A stretch of DNA of 22,840 nt. Source: Planctomycetota bacterium (GTDB lineage Bacteria > Planctomycetota > Phycisphaerae > Sedimentisphaerales > Anaerohalosphaeraceae). The position numbers and the translations under genes were made by a program. Below the pieces are notes generated by a model. The model worked only from the letters and a program-made list of their open reading frames with translations. It was not told where the DNA came from and searched no databases. The DNA lies in contig JAGHBX010000424.1 in the NCBI GenBank assembly GCA_021160785.1, positions 1-22,840 on the forward strand. The letters run 5' to 3'. Shown in pieces: positions 1 to 6,617 of this stretch (positions are counted from its first letter, which is position 1; the number at the start of each line of letters is the position of its first letter).

Positions 1-17
1 CTCGTATGACTCGACCG

Positions 18-569
18 TTAAATCAGCGTCATGGCCTGGAAGTTGTAACTGTAGCTGTTGCCGTCGGGGTCGAACCCTATGCCAAATGGTGTGCTGTTTC
101 CGGCGTAGTCGATGAGTTCCAGAAGTGAGGAGGAGTATGGGACGACGGTAAAATCGGTTTGGAAATTGAAGGGATTATCAAAAATGTCCCACACCCAGGA
201 GTTCTCGTCGTTTATCTGACTGAAAGTTATGACCAGGTCTCCGTCGACAAGGTCGTAGCTGTAGCCGCTCAACAGGCCGCCGAAATCCTGGAAGAAATCG
301 CCGCTGTCGTTATCAATATTGGCGACGAAATCCAGGGGCGGATTGTCCACTATGTGCATATGTAGATTGTTGTCCCAGTTCGTAATGCCTTGAATTGTGA
401 GGACCGCTTCGGTGATTATGCTTCCTTCCGGGATGTCCAGGTCATCACCACTGATGCCCCACGTATAGTAACGATCCGAACTCATCGTTTCGGCGAAAGC
501 CGATGTACAGAAGCAGGTGACAATCGCCCACACAATTACGTTTAACATATTGTGGCGAGATATATTCAT
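18..569 (-). CDS. Exported beta-rich hypothetical protein
   Basis: 183 residues. The N-terminus is a typical Sec signal peptide: a short charged start, a hydrophobic stretch around residues 8-22, and a likely cleavage after SAFA near residue 26. The mature part is acidic and rich in Asp, Asn, Tyr and Trp, with alternating hydrophobic residues (AVLTIQGITNW, LVITFSQI) that suggest a secreted beta-sandwich. It ends in GIGFDPDGNSYSYNF and lacks a PEP-CTERM anchor, transmembrane helix or lipobox, so it is probably released outside the cell or into the periplasm. I do not recognise a named family, though it resembles exported proteins I remember from Planctomycetes genomes. The ATG start has only a weak purine stretch upstream (GGACAGGACAG). 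No partner gene is visible because the window starts just beyond its stop codon. Function unknown. Confidence 0.7.
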   Translation of the reverse strand: MNISRHNMLNVIVWAIVTCFCTSAFAETMSSDRYYTWGISGDDLDIPEGSIITEAVLTIQGITNWDNNLHMHIVDNPPLDFVANIDNDSGDFFQDFGGLLSGYSYDLVDGDLVITFSQINDENSWVWDIFDNPFNFQTDFTVVPYSSSLLELIDYAGNSTPFGIGFDPDGNSYSYNFQAMTLI

Positions 570-1237
570 TTTTCTGTCCTGTCCGTTTCTAAACCTAAGT
601 TAATGTCGGACACTTCAGTGCAAAAACTTTGCACCCCCATTTGACAGTCGTTTCCACAATAAAACTATAAGAAATGTTATCCAGCCGGTCAAATACGCCC
701 AGCCCCGCCAATGCCGCAGAGTCCCATAAAACACGCACCGGCACCACGCAGTCCATGCCACCGGATATCTCAGCGAAGCTTTTTGGCGATGATCTCATGA
801 TCCATCCCTGGCTCAAATGGGGTTGCCTCTGCAGTGCTCGATATTGGATACGGCCCTGACAACCTGCGGTTAGTTTATGCCCCCGCCGGCTGGTTGCCAA
901 TGGTTTTTTCGGTTCATCCGGTGAGTTGTTGATTTGGGACAACATGGGTTGTAAGTGTAGATATGGATGGTGGTTATGTTTTTGTGGGGGGTTTTTGCGT
1001 CGGGTGTGTGTTGCAAATGCTAAACATGGTTGTTTAATCAATACAACGTTTTTTATCGGGCGCTGGTGAGCTTAGACTTAAATCCGCGGGTGAATGGACG
1101 TTTTTGGCTTGATTCGGGGATAGTTTGGCGTCGGCCAAGGCAATTGGCACAGTTGTTGCACTTTACAGCGGGTGTGTTTGGATGGTCCCGATATGGAGAA
1201 AAGAATGAGCAAACAGGAGAAAGAAAGAGGGTAAACG
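570..1237. other. Gene-poor stretch of about 670 bases
   Basis: I see no convincing gene here. The open frames on both strands lack ribosome binding sites and read like low-complexity translation. Visible structure includes a perfect 7-bp hairpin, GTGCAAA-AAC-TTTGCAC, at 618-634. A TTGACA at 641-646 has only poor -10 candidates. The stretch around 900-1030 is G/T-rich. The sigma-54 promoter at 1144-1160 and its leader occupy the right end. The leader contains a 13-codon open frame starting at 1194 (MEKRMSKQEKERG) that ends 4 bases before the 1238 start. Confidence 0.5.
1144..1160 (+). promoter_or_regulatory. Sigma-54 (RpoN) -24/-12 promoter
   Basis: TTGGCAC-AGTTG-TTGCA matches the RpoN consensus (TGGCAC, five bases, TTGCA) at every strongly conserved position, with GG and GC separated by the required one helical turn. 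Transcription would start near 1171, about 65 bases before the small coiled-coil gene at 1238. The match is seen directly. Use in the cell is inferred and would need a bacterial enhancer-binding protein. Confidence 0.6.
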
Positions 1238-1495
1238 ATGAATGAGGCATTCTTCCAGAAGAAACTACACGAACTGGTCAGCGAAATCGGGGCAATGCCC
1301 AACTCTCAGCAGAAGAAGCTGCTGCTGTTAGCCAAGAAAACCCAGGAAACACACAAGCAAATCAAGAAAAGCGTCCACAACCTCCAGGAGTCGCTGGATT
1401 ACCTCCGGGTGAGCATCAAATACATTCTGTTTGATCTGGAGGCGACAAGACGGGAAAACACATACCTCAAGAAGCTGCTGGAAGACAAAAAATAG
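1238..1495 (+). CDS. Small helical, coiled-coil protein
   Basis: 85 residues, highly charged, with many Lys, Gln, Glu and Leu residues and a heptad-like pattern through most of its length (KKLHELVSEI, LLLLAKKTQETHKQIKKSV, LEATRRENTYLKKLLEDKK). It has no signal peptide, no membrane helix and almost no Pro or Gly, so it is probably a cytosolic, self-associating helical protein. The start is supported by a purine-rich AGGAGAAAGAAAGAGGG stretch just upstream. It follows a sigma-54 promoter, which suggests expression under a specific condition such as nitrogen status, stress or an envelope or surface programme. I do not recognise the family. It could be a small regulator, an anti-activator or a structural adaptor. 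The coding call is good; the role is unknown. Confidence 0.7.
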   Translation: MNEAFFQKKLHELVSEIGAMPNSQQKKLLLLAKKTQETHKQIKKSVHNLQESLDYLRVSIKYILFDLEATRRENTYLKKLLEDKK

Positions 1496-1795
1496 CCTTT
1501 GATTGCGTTTTCTTCCGTCGAACCAAAAACGAATGTCCTGTGACATTACCGGTGGGGGCTTTTTATACCAATCACGAGGGCTGCTGTAGCCGCCTTTGGG
1601 CTAAAAACTGTGTTTTTTGGCCTGTCACGCCAAAGTCGCAGCCCGATTACGTCGATACTACAAGTAGAATATTTCTCTGCCACTCCAGGAAAAATGACTG
1701 TGGTCAATAAGCGAACAATTGTGAAACCGTGGCATATAAATTACGGCCAACGGGCGCCGAACGCTTGGCGACGCCGATAAGCCGGTCGCAATTGT
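1496..1795. other. Intergenic stretch with a nested inverted repeat
   Basis: No gene is seen between the coiled-coil gene and the clpC promoter. AATGTC-CTGT-GACATT at 1532-1547 is a perfect small hairpin. A larger fold is possible at 1578-1644: the outer arms GGGCTGC (1578-1584) and GCAGCCC (1638-1644) enclose an A/T hairpin at 1599-1622 built on AAAAAC-TGT-GTTTTT. It has no T-tract, so it is not a clear intrinsic terminator. It could be a 3'-UTR structure or a degraded repeat. Confidence 0.35.
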
Positions 1796-1823
1796 TTGAC
1801 AGTTCCTGCAAGTGTGGTAGAAT
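1796..1823 (+). promoter_or_regulatory. Sigma-70-type promoter of clpC
   Basis: TTGACA at 1796-1801, a 16-base spacer and TAGAAT at 1818-1823. The expected start near 1830 gives a leader of about 50 bases before the clpC ATG. I saw no CtsR-type heptad repeats or CIRCE element next to it. Confidence 0.65.
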
Positions 1824-1878
1824 CCGTTGTTTTGAGGCAGATACTCTTAGAAGCAAGCAATAGAAGGAAGAGGTAATT

Positions 1879-4392
1879 ATGTTTGAACGTTTTACCGATC
1901 GGGCCAGGAAGGTTATGGCGCTGGCAAATCAGGAGGCCCAGCGGTTCAATCACGAGTACATCGGGACTGAGCATATTCTCCTGGGGTTGGTCAAGGAGGG
2001 CAGCGGCGTCGGCGCCAATGTTCTAAAAAATCTTGATGTGGATATTAAGAAGCTGCGTCTGGAGATAGAAAAACTCGTAAAAAGCGGGCCCGACATGGTA
2101 ACCATGGGCAAGCTGCCCCAGACCCCCAAGGCCAAGAAGGTCATCGAGTATGCCATCGAAGAGGCGCGGGCATTGAACCACAATTATGTGGGCACCGAGC
2201 ACATCCTGCTCGGACTCCTCCGTGAGACGGAGGGAATTGCCGCACAGGTCCTGATGAATCTCGGTCTCAAGCTCGAAGATGTTCGCCAGGAGGTTCTCAA
2301 CCTCCTTGGCGCCGGCGTTGACAACGCCTACCAGGGCATGGGCATGAAAATGACACCGGCTGCCGGTCAGAAGCAGAAGAGCAAGACGCCTGCCCTGGAC
2401 AGTTTCGGAAGAGACCTCACCGAACTTGCCGCCAAGGAGGAACTCGATCCGGTCATCGGCAGACTAAACGAAATCGAGCGTCTGATTCAGATACTGTGCC
2501 GACGCACGAAGAACAACCCCGTCCTCCTGGGCGAGGCTGGTGTGGGCAAGACGGCGATCGTCGAAGGGCTTGCTCAACTGATTATCAAGCATGAAGTGCC
2601 CGAGATTCTGAAGAACCGACGGCTTGTCGTGCTGGATCTGGCGATGATGGTTGCCGGCACCAAGTATCGTGGCCAGTTCGAGGAGCGCATCAAGGCGGTG
2701 ATCAACGAGGTCCGCCGGGCTCGAAACGTCGTTTTGTTTGTCGATGAACTCCACACCCTGGTCGGTGCAGGCGGCGCAGAAGGCGCGATTGACGCCTCCA
2801 ACGTGCTAAAGCCGGCGCTTTCGCGGGGTGAGGTTCAGTGTATCGGAGCGACGACCTATGACGAGTATCGAAAGTACATCGAGAAGGATGCGGCGCTGGA
2901 GCGTCGATTCCAGACGATTCCCGTCGAGCCGCCGTCGAAGGAGGAGACTGTCGATATCTTAAAGGGCCTGCGAGATCGTTACGAGCAGCACCACAAGGTG
3001 AAGTTTACCGACGAGGCGCTGTATCAGGCAGTCGAGCTTTCTTCACGCTACATTTCCGGTCGCTGCCTTCCGGACAAGGCGATTGACGTGATTGACGAGG
3101 CAGGCGCCCGTATTCGACTGAAGAACATGACGCCGCCCCCGGATTTAGCCGAGATCGAGACGAAGATTGCAGACCTGCAGAAGGAAAAGGACAACGCTGT
3201 CAAGAGCGCCGATTACGAGCAGGCTGCGGCATTGCGCGATCAGGCCCAGACTCTTCTGGACGACAAGTCGCGTGTGCAGCAGGAATGGCAGGAAAAAACC
3301 GGCCAAGTCGCCGGCAAGGTCGATGTGGAGGTCATCGCCGAGGTCGTCAGCAAGATGACCGGTGTTCCTCTGACACGTCTGGAGAAGCAGGAAGCCCAGC
3401 GACTGCTGGAACTCGAAGCCGAGCTTCACAATACGGTCGTCTCGCAGGAAGAGGCGATTCATGCCGTCGCCAAGGCCGTGCGTCGCGGTCGCAGCGGCCT
3501 CAAGGATCCGAATCGCCCGATGGGCAGCTTTATATTCATCGGTCCCAGCGGTGTGGGCAAGACACTTCTGGCGCGGGCGCTCGCCGAGTTTATGTTCGGA
3601 AACGCCGATGCACTGATCCAGATCGACATGAGCGAGTACATGGAAAAGCACAACGTCAGCCGGCTCGTCGGAGCGCCTCCCGGATATGTGGGTTATGAAG
3701 AGGGCGGCCAGCTCACCGAGCGTATTCGTCGCAAACCCTATGCCGTCCTGCTGCTCGACGAAATTGAAAAGGCGCATTCCGACGTCTACAACATGCTGCT
3801 CCAGATAATGGAAGAGGGCAGGCTCACCGATTCGTTCGGTCGTCATATCGACTTCAGGAACGTGATCCTGATCATGACCAGCAACATCGGCGCAGAGCTC
3901 ATCAAGAACCAGGCCGGTTTCGGCTTCGGCAAGCGAACGGAAGAAGCCAACTACGAAAAAATGAAGGAAATGCTAAACAAGGAAATCGAGCGGCATTTCC
4001 GCCCCGAGTTCTTGAACCGCCTCGACGCACAGATCGTCTTCAAGGCGCTGACGCGCGACGATTTGACGACGATTGTCGAATACGAACTCAACAAGGTATT
4101 CAAACGCCTCATCGAGCACGGCCTGCATCTCGACCTCAATAAGGCGACCAAGGAGTTCCTCATTGACAAGGGTTACAATCCCGAGTTCGGAGCACGACCG
4201 CTCAGAAGGGCGATCGAGCATTACATCGAGGACCCGCTTTCAGAGAGCCTGCTAAAGGGCGAGTTCAAGGACAAGAGCGTCATCAAAATCACCGTCCTCG
4301 ACGAAGAGCACCTCAAATTCGAAGGAATAAAAGCAGACAAAAAAATTGACGACAAAAGCGCAGTAGTACACGCAGAAGGCGAAGCAAAATAA
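1879..4392 (+). CDS. clpC: ATP-dependent Clp protease ATP-binding subunit ClpC
   Basis: 837 residues, the normal ClpC length. The product is a Hsp100 unfoldase that feeds proteins into the ClpP peptidase and also disaggregates proteins in the cytosol. Domains in order: two Clp N-repeats (about residues 1-145, with paired EHILLGL motifs); a first AAA+ module with Walker A GEAGVGKT at 218-225, Walker B FVDE ending at 290, a YRGQFEER pore region near 263 and an ALERRF arginine finger; a UVR-type middle helix around 425-460, which distinguishes ClpC from ClpA and ClpB; and a second AAA+ module with Walker A GPSGVGKT at 555-562, LLLDE at 624-628 and pore loop GYVGYEEG. The ATG start has GGAAGAGG just upstream. 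It has its own promoter and terminator, so it is probably monocistronic. No clpP or mcsB lies in the window. Very sure. Confidence 0.97.
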   Translation: MFERFTDRARKVMALANQEAQRFNHEYIGTEHILLGLVKEGSGVGANVLKNLDVDIKKLRLEIEKLVKSGPDMVTMGKLPQTPKAKKVIEYAIEEARALNHNYVGTEHILLGLLRETEGIAAQVLMNLGLKLEDVRQEVLNLLGAGVDNAYQGMGMKMTPAAGQKQKSKTPALDSFGRDLTELAAKEELDPVIGRLNEIERLIQILCRRTKNNPVLLGEAGVGKTAIVEGLAQLIIKHEVPEILKNRRLVVLDLAMMVAGTKYRGQFEERIKAVINEVRRARNVVLFVDELHTLVGAGGAEGAIDASNVLKPALSRGEVQCIGATTYDEYRKYIEKDAALERRFQTIPVEPPSKEETVDILKGLRDRYEQHHKVKFTDEALYQAVELSSRYISGRCLPDKAIDVIDEAGARIRLKNMTPPPDLAEIETKIADLQKEKDNAVKSADYEQAAALRDQAQTLLDDKSRVQQEWQEKTGQVAGKVDVEVIAEVVSKMTGVPLTRLEKQEAQRLLELEAELHNTVVSQEEAIHAVAKAVRRGRSGLKDPNRPMGSFIFIGPSGVGKTLLARALAEFMFGNADALIQIDMSEYMEKHNVSRLVGAPPGYVGYEEGGQLTERIRRKPYAVLLLDEIEKAHSDVYNMLLQIMEEGRLTDSFGRHIDFRNVILIMTSNIGAELIKNQAGFGFGKRTEEANYEKMKEMLNKEIERHFRPEFLNRLDAQIVFKALTRDDLTTIVEYELNKVFKRLIEHGLHLDLNKATKEFLIDKGYNPEFGARPLRRAIEHYIEDPLSESLLKGEFKDKSVIKITVLDEEHLKFEGIKADKKIDDKSAVVHAEGEAK

Positions 4393-4412
4393 CAACCTGA
4401 TACCAAAATCGC

Positions 4413-4452
4413 AACGGGCAGAGACCAAACAAAACCCTCTCTGCCCGTTTTA
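4413..4452 (+). terminator. Rho-independent terminator of clpC
   Basis: A perfect 12-bp stem, AACGGGCAGAGA at 4413-4424 and TCTCTGCCCGTT at 4438-4449, followed by a short T run. It begins 20 bases after the clpC stop codon. The T-tract is short, so termination may be partial. Confidence 0.75.
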
Positions 4453-4545
4453 CATGCGCCTCGCCGGCACAACCACCACTCCCCCACGCTGTCATCCCGA
4501 CCACAGCCCTGAAAAGGCGACACAACACAACCCTTCAATTCCGCC

Positions 4546-4574
4546 TTGACAAGAAAAACGGCCCAGGATATGAT
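4546..4574 (+). promoter_or_regulatory. Strong sigma-70-type promoter
   Basis: TTGACA at 4546-4551, exactly 17 bases, then TATGAT at 4569-4574. Its start point would lie about 30 bases before the 4614 coding start, so the leader is short. It drives the endonuclease/phosphatase-fold gene independently of clpC. Confidence 0.65.
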
Positions 4575-4613
4575 TTTGTACGTTATCAGGGGGTATGCGG
4601 AGATTGCTCTACT

Positions 4614-5651
4614 ATGAAAAAAAAACAGGCAAGAGAAAAATCAACTAAAGTAAAAGCCCGTGATAAAGTTATTCTTGTCTGGACAGGAAAGATTGCATTA
4701 ATTTTATCATTGGTATTGTTTCATGTAATACTCGCCTGTTACGCATTCAAACCAGATACTTTTGCTGCATTGACTTTTTATCCTGTTTGGGCATGGGGAC
4801 TTCTTGGCATAACTCTCTCCATTGCTAGTTTTCTTTGCAAAAAATGCATTCCAGTTTTTTTGATTATAAGCTGGCTTGCTTTTACCCTGATCTTTGCTGA
4901 AGAACCTCGAAGTCTTATAAGGAGTATTTACATTTCAGATTCAAAGTGGCAAAGGCTCCCTGAGGAAAAAAGAATTGTCGTCATCTCATTGAACTGTGCT
5001 GGTGGCAATTTGGGTGCTGTCCGTGAAATACTGCCATATAATCCTGACGTTGTATTACTTCAGGAAGTACCTCCCAGTCAGGAAGATATTCAGGCTTTCG
5101 CAGAGGAAATGTTTGAGGGTGATGCTGCAATAGCATATGGACCCGACACTGCAATTATTGTCAGGGGAGAACTTGAAGAGGTGCCTCTTGACAAACCCAG
5201 GAATATATTTATGACTCAGGCGCGAATTCGCTTGAAATCAGGATATGAGTCTGAGGTGATTTGTATTCGCTTAAAGCCTCCCGTGATAGACATCAACATT
5301 TTATCTCAGGACTGCTGGATTAAGCACAGGGATGATCGAAAATCCAGACGTAAGCAAATTGAGCAAATTATGGAACAAGTCAATAGTATTCCCAGCAAAG
5401 TGCCAATTATCCTGGGAGGAGATTTTAATGTTCCTGCCAGGGACGGTTGCCTAAGAGCACTTCAAACCATGTTATCAGATACGTTTTCTAAAGGTGGTGT
5501 TGGCTGGGGACATACGGCTCTTAATTCCGTACCACTTTTCAGGGTTGACCAGATATGGGCAAGCTCAGATTTCAATCCTGCATCTGTCTTCGCAAAAAAA
5601 ACAAAACACTCCGATCATCGAATGGTTATATGCTACTTAGAAGTCCAATGA
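4614..5651 (+). CDS. Membrane-anchored endonuclease/exonuclease/phosphatase-family protein
   Basis: 345 residues. Residues 1-20 are strongly basic. Three transmembrane helices follow at about 22-43, 50-73 and 79-95. From residue 118 the protein has the EEP (DNase I-like) metal-dependent phosphohydrolase fold, with the expected catalytic residues: N127 in SLNCAGG, E151 in LLQEV, D270 and N272 in GGDFNVP, D312 in RVDQIW, and D334/H335 in SDHRMV. The fold cleaves phosphodiesters in nucleic acids or phospholipids; which substrate applies here cannot be told. The membrane anchor suggests action at the envelope, for example on extracellular DNA or lipid headgroups. Codons are visibly more AT-rich than in clpC or the 6618 gene, which hints at horizontal acquisition. 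GCGGAG lies about 11 bases before the ATG. It is bounded by its own promoter and a palindrome, so it is probably a single-gene unit. Confidence 0.85.
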   Translation: MKKKQAREKSTKVKARDKVILVWTGKIALILSLVLFHVILACYAFKPDTFAALTFYPVWAWGLLGITLSIASFLCKKCIPVFLIISWLAFTLIFAEEPRSLIRSIYISDSKWQRLPEEKRIVVISLNCAGGNLGAVREILPYNPDVVLLQEVPPSQEDIQAFAEEMFEGDAAIAYGPDTAIIVRGELEEVPLDKPRNIFMTQARIRLKSGYESEVICIRLKPPVIDINILSQDCWIKHRDDRKSRRKQIEQIMEQVNSIPSKVPIILGGDFNVPARDGCLRALQTMLSDTFSKGGVGWGHTALNSVPLFRVDQIWASSDFNPASVFAKKTKHSDHRMVICYLEVQ

Positions 5652-5700
5652 CCCCAAGGAGTTTTTCCCACTGCCTTTTTTCCATCATCAACGATAACAT

Positions 5701-5721
5701 TAAATGGACCTGGTCCATTTA
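5701..5721. other. Palindrome after the EEP-family gene
   Basis: AAATGGACC-T-GGTCCATTT is a perfect inverted repeat with one central base (5702-5720), extended by one more A/T pair on each side. It could act as a weak terminator hairpin (loop CCTGG) or as a dimer-binding operator upstream of the 5795 promoter. It has no proper T-tract. Confidence 0.4.
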
Positions 5722-5794
5722 TTTGTAGATATATCAGCTACACTTAACCGCCCCAACAGAACTCACAAAATCAGCAGTTAATTTTATTATATAT

Positions 5795-5823
5795 TTGACA
5801 AACGCCAAACAGTATGGTATAAT
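5795..5823 (+). promoter_or_regulatory. Perfect consensus sigma-70 promoter facing the repeat array
   Basis: TTGACA at 5795-5800, exactly 17 bases, then TATAAT at 5818-5823: full consensus in both hexamers. Downstream there is no recognisable gene, only the A/C-rich repeat array. A purine run GGGGGAGG followed by an ATG at 5875 looks like a translation start, but the frame it opens simply reads the repeats. The promoter may drive a non-coding transcript of the array. Confidence 0.6.
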
Positions 5824-5955
5824 ACGTCGTAATTGAGGATGAAGCTACACCGAAAACAGGGGGAGGCACAAACCATGCCCACAAAACCACCGCATCAAGT
5901 TCCAGGCCAGGAATCTCAATATCAGCATTCCCACCTGATCTGTGCGCGCCCAAAA

Positions 5956-6471
5956 ACGCGAAAAGAACCCAATTTGTTCCATCCCTACCATCCGCCGACC
6001 CAAAAATACGAAACGAACCCAATCCTCGCCCCCGTTGTCATCCCGAGCGTCGGGCTGCGGAGCGAAGCGCAGCGGCCCAAAGTCGAGGGATCCACTCAAT
6101 CACCATCGCCGAAGGCGATTCCAAACAAACAAATCCAATTTACCATCCCACCCCCCAAATGCGCAAAACAAACCCAATCCCTCGTACCGCCAGCGTCTCG
6201 CCGGCCTCCCCAGCCCAAAAATACGAAACGAACCCAATTCCGGCCCGGCCAACCGCCAAAAGCCAACAGCCAACAACCGCTTTTACAAAACAAACCCAAT
6301 TTCCTCCGGTCTCAAATTTCAGATCTCAGATTTCCCCCACCCATCCAAAATATGCAAAACAAACCCAATTACCGTACCGCTGGCGTCTCGCCGGCCAAAC
6401 CACCCCCCAAATGCGCAAAACGAACCCAATCCCATCCCGCTGGTACCCCAATTCCGCGAAACGAACCCAAT
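5956..6471 (+). repeat. Array of nine same-direction AACCCAAT-core repeats
   Basis: The core is (T)RCGAAACGAACCCAAT with A/C and A/G variation, often preceded by CCCAAAAA or CCCCCAAA. AACCCAAT ends at 5973, 6023, 6178, 6238, 6300, 6369, 6430 and 6471, and a diverged copy (AAATCCAAT) ends at 6139. Spacing is 41-69 bases for most neighbours, near 60 in the middle, with unrelated spacers. All copies point the same way. Other short modules are interleaved: GCYRGCGTCTCGCCGGCC at 6189-6206 and 6379-6396, CAGATCTCAGATTT near 6320, and a CTACAAT/TATACAGTATAC block at 6481-6513. All three plus-strand frames stay open for long distances because the DNA is poor in stop codons, and they read KRTQF, NEPNF or TNPI at each core. 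I therefore treat it as repeat DNA, not a gene. I remember similar peptides in hypothetical proteins from Phycisphaerae genomes. Confidence 0.8.
6036..6095 (+). repeat. REP-like hairpin element inside the array
   Basis: This element starts GTCATCCCGAG and ends GTCGAGGGATC, enclosing CCGAGCGTCGG and GCTGCGGAGCGAAGCGCAGC hairpins. It interrupts the regular spacing of the AACCCAAT repeats between the second and third copies. Elements of this form (GTCATCCCGAGCG ... GTCGAGGGATC) occur as dispersed repeats in many bacterial genomes. That comparison is from memory. Confidence 0.45.
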
Positions 6472-6531
6472 TTCCAGCAACCAATCTACAATATACAGTA
6501 TACAATCTACAATCCCTCCTGTCCGCGAGAT

Positions 6532-6560
6532 TTGACAAACCTCACCCGGTTGCTTATAAT
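6532..6560 (+). promoter_or_regulatory. Perfect consensus sigma-70 promoter of the Gfo/Idh/MocA gene
   Basis: TTGACA at 6532-6537, exactly 17 bases, TATAAT at 6555-6560. It resembles the 5795 promoter beyond the hexamers: both read TTTGACAAAC and TATAATA. The start near 6567 gives a leader of about 50 bases to the 6618 ATG. Confidence 0.75.
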
Positions 6561-6617
6561 AAATATCTGGAGCAGTACTCTATTAGGCGACCCGGTTACT
6601 CTTGAAAGGGCGGTTTC

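Noticed and set aside
641..671. Plus-strand promoter with TTGACA at 641
   Set aside because: With 17 bases the -10 is only ACTATA. The better TATAAG needs a 19-base spacer, and no gene follows.
595..1041. A 148-codon minus-strand open frame
   Set aside because: No ribosome binding site, no recognisable motif and a low-complexity His/Pro/Gln-rich start. It runs across hairpins and a promoter-like sequence.
1578..1644. Riboswitch or known structured RNA upstream of clpC
   Set aside because: It is an imperfect nested inverted repeat, but it matches no riboswitch class I recognise and lies upstream of the clpC promoter.
3145..3846. A 233-codon minus-strand frame inside clpC
   Set aside because: An antisense shadow of the strongly conserved clpC AAA+ region.
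5956..6471. CRISPR array
   Set aside because: Cores are about 15-20 bases, variable and not palindromic, spacers vary from about 20 to over 50 bases, and no cas genes are near.
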